A stretch of 64,000 bases of DNA from Prevotella sp. (GTDB taxonomy: Bacteria > Bacteroidota > Bacteroidia > Bacteroidales > Bacteroidaceae), in assembly GCA_017651265.1 (NCBI GenBank), contig JAGCDO010000039.1:1-64000 (forward strand). The letters are read 5' to 3'. Under the pieces are notes generated by a model that saw only the letters and a program-made list of their open reading frames with translations, made no database searches and was not told where the DNA came from. Below, in pieces: positions 52,178 to 59,004 of the stretch (position 1 is the stretch's first letter; the number at the start of each line of letters is the position of its first letter). A program made the position numbers and the translations under genes.

Positions 52178-53785
52178 ATGATAGACATACAACAAACATT
52201 TATACCCGACCCGGGATTAGGCTATACCCAGGCACCATCCTTCGACGGTGGTGCACTGGAGCAGCTGAGGGACCTGGCCAAGAAATATTGTCCAGAGGAA
52301 TACCAGAGGGAGCGACAGGTCATCCTGCCTGACGACGAACTGCATCTGGAGGAATTGGAGGCAGGCTTCAAGGCACTGCTCAGCGGAGGGTCGCCCTTCC
52401 CTGATCTACCTTATATTGGAGATGGGCTGCCACAATACGATGCTGCGGCACCTCATCCTGAGTCGGAAACACCTCACACGCCATCGGGTAATGTAGGAGA
52501 CGGCTTCGGCATCGGCATCCCTGAAACGCAGAAGCTGCAGAAAATGCATTACGAGGAGGTGGATACCTTGAACTCGGAGCAGATCAAGAAAGACTTCCCC
52601 GTGCTCAACCAGAAGGTGAACGGTCACGACCTCGTGTGGCTCGACAACGGTGCTACGACACAGAAGCCTGTGCAGGTTATCGACAAGATTTCGGATTACT
52701 ACAAAACGTATAATTCGAACATCCACCGCGGTGCCCACACGCTGGCTGCCCGCGCCACCGATGCCTACGAAGAGGCTCGCGAAAAGGTACAGCGTTTCAT
52801 CAATGCTGCTACCAGTGAGGAGATTATCTTCGTTCGTGGTACCACCGAGGGCATTAACCTCGTGGCGCAGACCTACGGTCGTCAGTTCCTTACACCTGGC
52901 GATGAGGTCATCGTCTCCGAGTTGGATCACCACGCCAACATCGTGCCCTGGCAACAGGTGTGTCACGAGAAAGGTTGTACCTTGAAGGCCATCCCCACCG
53001 ATAAGAATGGCGATCTGGTCTTGTCTGAGTTTGAGCGTCTTATCACGCCCCGAACACGTTTTGTCAGCGTAGGACATGTGAACAATACCTTCGGTACCAT
53101 CAACGATGTGAAGCGTATCATCGATATCGCCCACTCGCACCATATCCCCGTACTGATTGATGGAGCACAGTCTATTGCCCATACACCTGTTGACGTACAG
53201 CAGCTCGGTGCCGACTTCTTCGTCTTTAGCGGACACAAGATCTACGGTCCTAACGGCATCGGGGTTGTTTACGGTCGTAAGGATATTCTCGACAAGATGC
53301 AGCCCTGGCAGGGTGGGGGTAATATGATCAAGGATGTAACCATCGAACGTACGGAATACAATGTGCCGCCGGCTCGTTTCGAGGCTGGTACGCCCAATGT
53401 GGCCGATGCCATCGGTCTGGGTGCCGCTTTGGATTATGTGAGTCATCTCGGTATCCGGAATATCGAGCACCATGAGCACCAGCTAACGGAGTATGCCCGA
53501 GAGCAGCTTGCCCAGATCAAGGGTCTTACGCTCATTGGTAATCCCACGAACCGCGTGTCGGTGGTGAGCTTCGTCCTCGATGGTATTCCCGTGCCTGAGA
53601 CAGGAACACTGCTCGACAAGGAGGGTATCGCCGTGCGTGCCGGTCATCACTGTGCCCAGCCTGCCCTTCGTGCCCTCGGCTACGAGATGAGCGTCCGTCC
53701 TACCTTCGCTCTGTACAATACCCGAGAGGATGTGGATCGACTGGTGATAGCAATCAGGAAGATCATAGGTGATAATAAACGATGA
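52178..53785 (+). CDS. cysteine desulfurase, encapsulin cargo
   Basis: A 535-residue protein. Residues about 133-535 are a SufS-like type II cysteine desulfurase: LVWLDNGATTQKP, FFVFSGHKIYGPNG with PLP lysine K354, and RAGHHCAQP with catalytic C492. It releases sulfur from L-cysteine as a persulfide. Residues 1-130 are an added N-terminal region, Pro/Gly/Asp-rich and largely disordered (GGSPFPDLPYIGDGLPQYD, HPESETPHTPSGN), of the kind that targets desulfurases into family 2 encapsulins. It directly follows the shell gene and precedes the PLP enzyme gene by 10 bp. Catalytic residues are intact. Confidence 0.95.
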   Translation: MIDIQQTFIPDPGLGYTQAPSFDGGALEQLRDLAKKYCPEEYQRERQVILPDDELHLEELEAGFKALLSGGSPFPDLPYIGDGLPQYDAAAPHPESETPHTPSGNVGDGFGIGIPETQKLQKMHYEEVDTLNSEQIKKDFPVLNQKVNGHDLVWLDNGATTQKPVQVIDKISDYYKTYNSNIHRGAHTLAARATDAYEEAREKVQRFINAATSEEIIFVRGTTEGINLVAQTYGRQFLTPGDEVIVSELDHHANIVPWQQVCHEKGCTLKAIPTDKNGDLVLSEFERLITPRTRFVSVGHVNNTFGTINDVKRIIDIAHSHHIPVLIDGAQSIAHTPVDVQQLGADFFVFSGHKIYGPNGIGVVYGRKDILDKMQPWQGGGNMIKDVTIERTEYNVPPARFEAGTPNVADAIGLGAALDYVSHLGIRNIEHHEHQLTEYAREQLAQIKGLTLIGNPTNRVSVVSFVLDGIPVPETGTLLDKEGIAVRAGHHCAQPALRALGYEMSVRPTFALYNTREDVDRLVIAIRKIIGDNKR

Positions 53786-53795
53786 ATGTCCATTC

Positions 53796-55028
53796 ATGAA
53801 ATACGAAACAAAAGTATTAAACACAAAATACCAGAAGCCTGACGCCTATGGGGCACTGTCGATGCCTGTCTATTATACGGCAGCATTCGAGTTCCCCTCG
53901 GCCAAGGCAATGAGTGATGCCTTCTGTGGACGCACCATGGCGCCGTCGTATGCCCGCATCGCGAACCCCACGACAACCTATCTGGAAGACCGTGTGCGAC
54001 AGATTACTGGGGCTGCGAGTGTGACAGCGCTGAACACGGGCATGGCGGCTATTGCCTATGCCTTGACGGCTGTGAGTGGGGCAGGACTGAACATCGTGGC
54101 CTCGAAGCACCTTTTTGGTAATAGTGTTTCTCTGATTCGCGACACGTTGGGCAGCTTTGGCGTTGAACCGCGGTTTGCCGACTTCACAAAGCCGGAGGAG
54201 GTGGAGGCACAGATTGATGACAAGACCGCCGCGCTATTTTTCGAGATCATCACCAATCCGCAGTTGTTCGTGGCTGATATTCGTAAGCTGTCGGATATTG
54301 CCCATCAGGCAGGTGTGCCGTTGATCGCTGATACGACCATCGTACCGTTCCCTGCTTTTCATGCCAGCGATTTCGGCGTGGATATTGAGGTGGTGTCGAG
54401 CACGAAGTACATCTCAGGTGGTGGTACAGGCTTAGGCGGTTTGCTCATCGATTATGGTAGGTTCGACTGGTCGCAGCATCCGTCACCTGCCTTGCTGGCT
54501 CGTACCAAGAAGGTGGGGAAGAAACTGGCGTTTACCGCCCGAGTGAAAACAGAACTCATTACCAACCTTGGTAGCTTGATGACACCACAGGTGGCATATA
54601 TGGAGACGCTCGGACTTGACACGCTCGATATCCGTTTCCGTCGTCAGGCAGAAACGACGCTGTGGCTGGCTCGACAGTGTCAGGAAATCCCTGAGATCAA
54701 ACGGGTGAACTACACCGGACTGGAGGATAATCCTTTCTATGATCTGTCGAAGGAGCAATTCGGTCTGTTACCAGGGGCTGTGTTCACCATCGACCTCGCT
54801 TCGAAGGATGATGCCTTCACGTTCATCGATAAACTGAAGATTATCCGTCGCGCCACGAATCTCTTCGATCGTAAGTCACTGGCCATTCATCCCGCTTCGA
54901 CCATCTTCGGTCTTTTCACTGCTGAACAATGCGCCGAGATGTCTGTACCAGATACCACGGTACGTCTGAGCATCGGTCTGGAGGATGGCGAAGATTTGCT
55001 GGAGGATATCAAGCAGGCATTAGTATAA
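53796..55028 (+). CDS. PLP-dependent transsulfuration-family enzyme
   Basis: A 410-residue Cys/Met-metabolism PLP enzyme (cystathionine gamma-synthase/O-acylhomoserine sulfhydrylase family). YARIANPTTTYLEDRV, the PLP phosphate site ALNTGMAAIAYAL, and SSTKYISGGG with PLP lysine K204 are clear. It is only distantly similar to the MetY-type protein encoded at 56722-58011, so the two probably differ in substrate. It begins 10 bp after the encapsulated desulfurase gene as the last gene of the sulfur operon, which suggests it uses sulfur delivered by that system. The reaction could be homocysteine synthesis or a lyase reaction. A 22-bp palindromic array follows. Confidence 0.88.
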   Translation: MKYETKVLNTKYQKPDAYGALSMPVYYTAAFEFPSAKAMSDAFCGRTMAPSYARIANPTTTYLEDRVRQITGAASVTALNTGMAAIAYALTAVSGAGLNIVASKHLFGNSVSLIRDTLGSFGVEPRFADFTKPEEVEAQIDDKTAALFFEIITNPQLFVADIRKLSDIAHQAGVPLIADTTIVPFPAFHASDFGVDIEVVSSTKYISGGGTGLGGLLIDYGRFDWSQHPSPALLARTKKVGKKLAFTARVKTELITNLGSLMTPQVAYMETLGLDTLDIRFRRQAETTLWLARQCQEIPEIKRVNYTGLEDNPFYDLSKEQFGLLPGAVFTIDLASKDDAFTFIDKLKIIRRATNLFDRKSLAIHPASTIFGLFTAEQCAEMSVPDTTVRLSIGLEDGEDLLEDIKQALV

Positions 55029-55034
55029 GGTTGT

Positions 55035-55117
55035 GAAACCTATGGTTTTGGAACGCAAAACCTATGGTTTTAGACGGTAATACCTATGGTTTTGGAAGCT
55101 AAAACCTATGCTTTTAC
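55035..55117. repeat. 22-bp palindromic array, four copies (AAAACC-TAT-GGTTTT)
   Basis: CCTATGG or CCTATGC starts at 55039, 55061, 55083 and 55105, exactly every 22 bp. Each unit is a 15-bp near-palindrome AAAACC-TAT-GGTTTT plus a 7-bp linker. It sits directly after the sulfur operon's stop codon and before the SDR promoter. Same 15+7 architecture as the unrelated sequence at 33264-33367. Confidence 0.88.
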
Positions 55118-55153
55118 AATGAGCATAGTTTTACAATTTTCCTGCTATAGGTA

Positions 55154-55183
55154 TTGCTGTTTTCTAAATTATTCGTACCTTTG
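55154..55183 (+). promoter_or_regulatory. promoter of the SDR gene (TTG-N19-TACCTTTG)
   Basis: TTG at 55154-55156 and TACCTTTG at 55176-55183, 60 bp before the ATG at 55243. Confidence 0.7.
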
Positions 55184-55242
55184 CAGCGTGATTTAGTCAC
55201 GTGGAAGAGTCGGAAATACGTATTTGTTTATTTTTTATAACA

Positions 55243-55953
55243 ATGAAAGAAAAGATTGTTTTAGTAACTGGTGCCAACAAAGGTATCGGTTTTGGAATTG
55301 CCAAATACCTCGGAAAGAGTGGTTGGCAGGTAATTATCGGTGCACGCGACGGACAGCGAGCCGAGAAAGCTATAGGTGAGCTGAAGTCAGCTGGTGTTGA
55401 CGTGTTGGGTTGGGTGAATATCGAGTTGCGCGACCTTGACAATATCGAGAAGGCCGCCAAGGAAATCAATGAGAAATACCCAAAGCTGTCACTGTTGGTG
55501 AACAATGCGGGTATTCCCGGTGATATGAGTGTGGACAGTCTGCACACAGAGATCAGCGATATCAAGGAGACGCTCAACGTGAACTTCATTGGTACCTTTG
55601 CCCTTACCAAGGTGCTGATGCCGTTGCTTACCAAGAACGAAGGTCGCATTGTCAATGTGACGGTTCCCTCAGAGATCAGTCCTTACTGGCATCCGTTGGC
55701 TTATGTTGCCAGTAAGGCAGCGCAGAATGCGATGGTGGGTGTGATGGCTATCGAGTTCCAGCAGAGCAACACCCCGCTGGAGATCTTCACCGTACATCCC
55801 GGACCCACAACCACCGATTTGAACGGTAATATGGCACTGCCCGGTTTCCACGATATAGAAACCGTAGGACAGAAGATGGCCGAGCTCATCAACGATGGTC
55901 AGAACCACCAGGGCGAGTTCATTGAACTCTATCCGATTGTAAAAGAGGATTAG
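55243..55953 (+). CDS. short-chain dehydrogenase/reductase
   Basis: A 236-residue classical SDR. TGANKGIGFGIA (about 8-19) is the NAD(P) glycine motif, LLVNNAGIPG the NNAG motif, and YVASKAAQNA contains the YxxxK catalytic pair. PGPTTTDLNG matches the region following the active site. Sequence resembles carbonyl reductase-like SDRs; the substrate is unknown. ATG 55243 is chosen because it begins the Rossmann fold; an upstream GTG at 55201 only adds a poor leader. It has its own promoter and is convergent with a LuxR-type regulator gene, their ends overlapping by 4 nt. Confidence 0.9.
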   Translation: MKEKIVLVTGANKGIGFGIAKYLGKSGWQVIIGARDGQRAEKAIGELKSAGVDVLGWVNIELRDLDNIEKAAKEINEKYPKLSLLVNNAGIPGDMSVDSLHTEISDIKETLNVNFIGTFALTKVLMPLLTKNEGRIVNVTVPSEISPYWHPLAYVASKAAQNAMVGVMAIEFQQSNTPLEIFTVHPGPTTTDLNGNMALPGFHDIETVGQKMAELINDGQNHQGEFIELYPIVKED

Positions 55954-56591
55954 ATATAAAACTCTGAAGGATCGATCAACCCCGCACGAAGTGCATACTT
56001 TACCGCTTCGTGCGCTGTGTTTATACCCAGTTTGCGGAAGATGTTCTTTCGATGGGTGGTAATGGTGTGGATACTTGAGAAACGCTCAGCAGCAATCTCT
56101 TTGGTAGTCTTACCCTGCGCAATCGCCTTCACGATCTCCGTCTCGGTCTGCGTGAGCAGGTCGGGCTTTTCCTCTTCTTGTTGCTGGGTAATGATAGCCT
56201 CGAGGGCACGCTGACTGAGGTAGCGGGTGTGGTTCCCCACTGCTTGAAGCGCTTCGCGGATCTCACTCATAGGACCGTCTTTGAAGGCAACGCTGAACTG
56301 ATGGGACGAGTAAACCACACGACGGATGAATTGGGGAGTCAGTTCATCACTGATGAGAAGCCAGTCAGACAGGTTAAACCGCTCGGCAATAATCAGAAGC
56401 TGATCCTCGTCAGCGAAGTCGAACAACGTATAGTCGAGTAGTACCGCAGCACTCTCATGCTCCCTGAGCAGGTCAACAAGTCCTGACCTGTCAAAAGCAC
56501 GATAGATCACGTTCTCTTCATCTTTCCGAAGAAGACTCTCCAGTGCGAATCGCGTCAGTTCCTGGTTGTCGGCGATGATATACTTTCTCAT
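55950..56591 (-). CDS. LuxR/NarL-type response-regulator-like protein
   Basis: A 213-residue protein with an N-terminal receiver-like domain (MRKYIIADNQELTRFALESL, AAVLLDYTLFDFADE where D-Y-T is the likely phospho-acceptor region) and a C-terminal LuxR helix-turn-helix (LLTQTETEIVKAIAQGKTTK, about 145-205). ATG 56591 is chosen at the start of the receiver fold. No histidine kinase gene is adjacent. It resembles the regulator at 16680-17276 in size and layout. It is encoded between the sulfur operon and metY, so it is a candidate, but unproven, regulator of sulfur genes. A TACCTTCG box lies upstream. Confidence 0.87.
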   Translation of the reverse strand: MRKYIIADNQELTRFALESLLRKDEENVIYRAFDRSGLVDLLREHESAAVLLDYTLFDFADEDQLLIIAERFNLSDWLLISDELTPQFIRRVVYSSHQFSVAFKDGPMSEIREALQAVGNHTRYLSQRALEAIITQQQEEEKPDLLTQTETEIVKAIAQGKTTKEIAAERFSSIHTITTHRKNIFRKLGINTAHEAVKYALRAGLIDPSEFYI

Positions 56592-56608
56592 ATGGGACGT
56601 TTTGGGTG

Positions 56609-56616
56609 CGAAGGTA
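56609..56616 (-). promoter_or_regulatory. -7-like element TACCTTCG for the LuxR-type regulator
   Basis: Minus-strand TACCTTCGCAC, one mismatch from TAnnTTTG, 18 bp before the start codon. Confidence 0.5.
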
Positions 56617-56679
56617 CGAAAATTCAGGTAATCTGCCAAATCCAATGCGAACTTTGACAGATTACCCTTGTTATTCTTA

Positions 56680-56728
56680 ATTTTTCAACTTCAATTCTTA
56701 AATTCTTGAATTCTTCAATTCTTAAATC
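56680..56728. repeat. AATTCTTC/AAATTCTT octamer-type array after metY
   Basis: Five units of about 8 bp (CAATTCTT, AAATTCTT, GAATTCTT) start right at the metY stop codon. A shorter similar run lies at 48561-48590 before the JAMM gene. Confidence 0.7.
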
Positions 56729-58011
56729 TTCTCCAGCGCCTGTGCCAGGTCGTCGATGATATCATCAATGTGCTCTGTACCGATACTCAGACGGATGGTT
56801 GACGGTGTGATATGCTGCTCGGCCAGTTCCTCGGGAGAGAGCTGTGAGTGAGTGGTGGTGTAGGGGTGGATCACCAGACTCTTCACGTCGGCCACGTTAG
56901 CCAGCAGTGAGAAGATCTGCAGTGCATCGATGAACTTCCATGCCTCTTCTTGACCGCCCTTGATCTCGAAGGTGAAGATGCTACCGGCACCGTTGGGGAA
57001 GTATTTCTTGTAAAGCTGATGGTCGCGATGACTCTCCAGAGCGGGGTGGTTCACCTTAGCCACCTTGGGGTGTTTGGCAAGGAAATCCACAACCTTCAGT
57101 GCGTTCTCCACATGACGCTCCACACGCAGGCTCAGTGTCTCGACACCCTGCAAGAGGATGAAGGCGTTGAAAGGAGAGATGGCAGCACCGGTATCACGCA
57201 GGATGACGGCACGGATACGGGTAACGTAAGCGGCAGCACCTACTGCGTCGGCAAACACGATACCATGGTACGATGGATCGGGCTTTGCCAAGGTGGGGAA
57301 CTTATCGGGATTAGCCTTCCAGTCGAACTTACCACCGTCAACGATGACACCACCCAGTGAGGAGCCATGACCGCCCAGGAACTTTGTGGCAGAGTGAACC
57401 ACGATGTCTGCTCCATGCTCCAACGGTCTAATTAAATAAGGTGTACCGAACGTGTTGTCCACGATAAACGGAATACCGTGCTTGTGAGCCACTGCTGCTA
57501 CGCCTTCGAGGTCGAGCACGTCAGAGTTCGGATTACCGAAAGTCTCTGCATACACCACCTTCGTGTTAGGTTTGATGGCAGCCTCGAGTGCTTCGAGGTC
57601 GTTGACATTGATGATGGTATTGCTGATACCCTGCGTACTCAGCGTATGGGTAATCAGGTTGTAGGAACCGCCATAGAGGTTGTCGGCTGCAACGATATGA
57701 TCACCAGCCTGTACAATGTTCTGCAGGGCATAGGTGATGGCAGCTGCACCAGAGGCAACAGCCAGACCGGCCACGCCACCCTCAAGGGCAGCCACGCGAT
57801 CCTCGAACACTCCCTGGGTAGAGTTGGTCAGACGACCGTAGATATTACCTGCATCACGAAGTCCGAAACGGTCGGCTGCATGCTGGGAGTTATGGAATAC
57901 ATAACTGGTGGTTTGGTAAATGGGCACCGCACGGGCATCGGTAGCGGGGTCAGCCTGCTCTTGGCCTACATGGAGTTGCAGTGTCTCAAAACGATAATTC
58001 TTCTTACTCAT
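56722..58011 (-). CDS. metY: O-acetylhomoserine aminocarboxypropyltransferase (sulfhydrylase)
   Basis: A 429-residue PLP enzyme making homocysteine from O-acetylhomoserine and sulfide, or from a thiocarboxylated carrier protein in some bacteria. RFETLQLHVGQEQADPATDA is a typical MetY N-terminus; YGRLTNSTQGVFEDRVAALE and SATKFLGGHGSSLGG (PLP lysine) are diagnostic. Length fits MetY rather than the shorter MetB/MetC. In Wolinella, MetY works with the HcyS/HcyD/HcyF carrier set, whose counterparts are encoded 7-9 kb away here. It has its own TACCTTTG promoter with TTG 20 bp upstream. Confidence 0.95.
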   Translation of the reverse strand: MSKKNYRFETLQLHVGQEQADPATDARAVPIYQTTSYVFHNSQHAADRFGLRDAGNIYGRLTNSTQGVFEDRVAALEGGVAGLAVASGAAAITYALQNIVQAGDHIVAADNLYGGSYNLITHTLSTQGISNTIINVNDLEALEAAIKPNTKVVYAETFGNPNSDVLDLEGVAAVAHKHGIPFIVDNTFGTPYLIRPLEHGADIVVHSATKFLGGHGSSLGGVIVDGGKFDWKANPDKFPTLAKPDPSYHGIVFADAVGAAAYVTRIRAVILRDTGAAISPFNAFILLQGVETLSLRVERHVENALKVVDFLAKHPKVAKVNHPALESHRDHQLYKKYFPNGAGSIFTFEIKGGQEEAWKFIDALQIFSLLANVADVKSLVIHPYTTTHSQLSPEELAEQHITPSTIRLSIGTEHIDDIIDDLAQALEKI

Positions 58012-58061
58012 AATCTTATCCTTTCTTTTATTTATTGTTTGTTGTTTAATGTTTCACGGTG

Positions 58062-58092
58062 CAAAGGTACGGACTTTGGGAATATCATCCAA
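58062..58092 (-). promoter_or_regulatory. promoter of metY (TTG-N20-TACCTTTG)
   Basis: Minus-strand -7 TACCTTTG (58069-58062) and TTG (58092-58090). No clear ATACC-N8-GGTAT site is present at the expected distance (only ATATC at 58114). Confidence 0.7.
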
Positions 58093-58296
58093 ATTTTTAT
58101 CAATTATTGGAAAATATCTCTAATTCTTCGTTCTAAAAAGAATGATCTTCTTAATAACCCTTTCTTACACTCCATGTAAAAGAAAAATATTCTTTATCCT
58201 TCGCCATGTCGGTTTTTATTACTATCTTTGGCTTCGCCGAAGATACTTTCGTTCGGAAAAAATCAAAATAGATTTGGTATTTCTCTCACTTATTCG

Positions 58297-58304
58297 TATC
58301 TTTG
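58297..58304 (+). promoter_or_regulatory. -7 promoter element TATCTTTG for queC
   Basis: TATCTTTGCACAC ends 5 bp before the ATG at 58310, so the transcript is probably leaderless. Another TATCTTTG lies at 58223-58230. Confidence 0.6.
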
Positions 58305-58309
58305 CACAC

Positions 58310-58948
58310 ATGAAAGATTCCGTTTTGATTCTAAGCGGTGGTATGGATAGTACCACCTTATTATATGATATGCGTGAGCGTATTGCCCTTGCCGTGTCTT
58401 TCAACTACGGTAGTAACCACAACGCGAAGGAGATTCCCTTTGCCCGTTGGCACTGTGAGCAGTTAGGCATCCGTCATATCGTGATCGAACTGGGCTTCAT
58501 GCATCAGTATTTCAAGAGTTCCCTGCTGGAAGGAGCCGATGCCATACCCGAAGGACAATATGCTGACGATAATATCACCTCTACGGTCGTTCCTTTCCGT
58601 AACGGTATCATGCTCTCGATAGCGGCAGGCATTGCCGAGAGTAATGGATTGAAGTATGTGATGATGGCTAACCACGGGGGTGACCATACCGTATATCCCG
58701 ACTGTCGTCCGGCATTCGTCGAAGCCATGAGTGCGGCCACCAAGGCAGGCACATTCCCCGGTATAGAAGTGTTGGCACCTTATACGAATATCAGTAAGAT
58801 TGATATAGCAAAGAAAGGAAAGGCGCTGGGAATCGACTACTCCAAGACGTGGAGTTGCTATAAGGGTGGTGATGAGCCTTGTGGGAAGTGTGCCACCTGT
58901 ATTGAACGCGAAGAAGCGTTGCGAGAGGCAGGGATTATAGTAAATTGA
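58310..58948 (+). CDS. queC: 7-cyano-7-deazaguanine synthase
   Basis: A 212-residue QueC that converts carboxydeazaguanine to preQ0 with ATP and ammonia, for queuosine. LILSGGMDSTTLLYD is the PP-loop ATP motif at the N-terminus; the C-terminal CYKGGDEPCGKCATC provides the four-cysteine zinc site. ATG 58310 is chosen because it begins at the PP-loop strand; the longer frame upstream contains the promoter. queD and queE are not adjacent. It is followed by a CAATTAT heptamer array and then the GH3 gene. Confidence 0.95.
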   Translation: MKDSVLILSGGMDSTTLLYDMRERIALAVSFNYGSNHNAKEIPFARWHCEQLGIRHIVIELGFMHQYFKSSLLEGADAIPEGQYADDNITSTVVPFRNGIMLSIAAGIAESNGLKYVMMANHGGDHTVYPDCRPAFVEAMSAATKAGTFPGIEVLAPYTNISKIDIAKKGKALGIDYSKTWSCYKGGDEPCGKCATCIEREEALREAGIIVN

Positions 58949-58976
58949 TAATTTACAATTGATAATTGATAATTAT
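58944..58976. repeat. TTGATAA/CAATTGA heptamer array
   Basis: Four units of the ATTGATA type begin at the queC stop codon (the stop is inside the first unit) and lead up to the GH3 gene. Confidence 0.72.
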
Positions 58977-59004
58977 TAGATAACATAATAAAAACAATTG
59001 ACTT

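Noticed and set aside
58012-58070. SAM riboswitch before metY
   Set aside because: The leader between promoter and start codon is about 50 nt, A/T-rich and without a plausible SAM-riboswitch fold.
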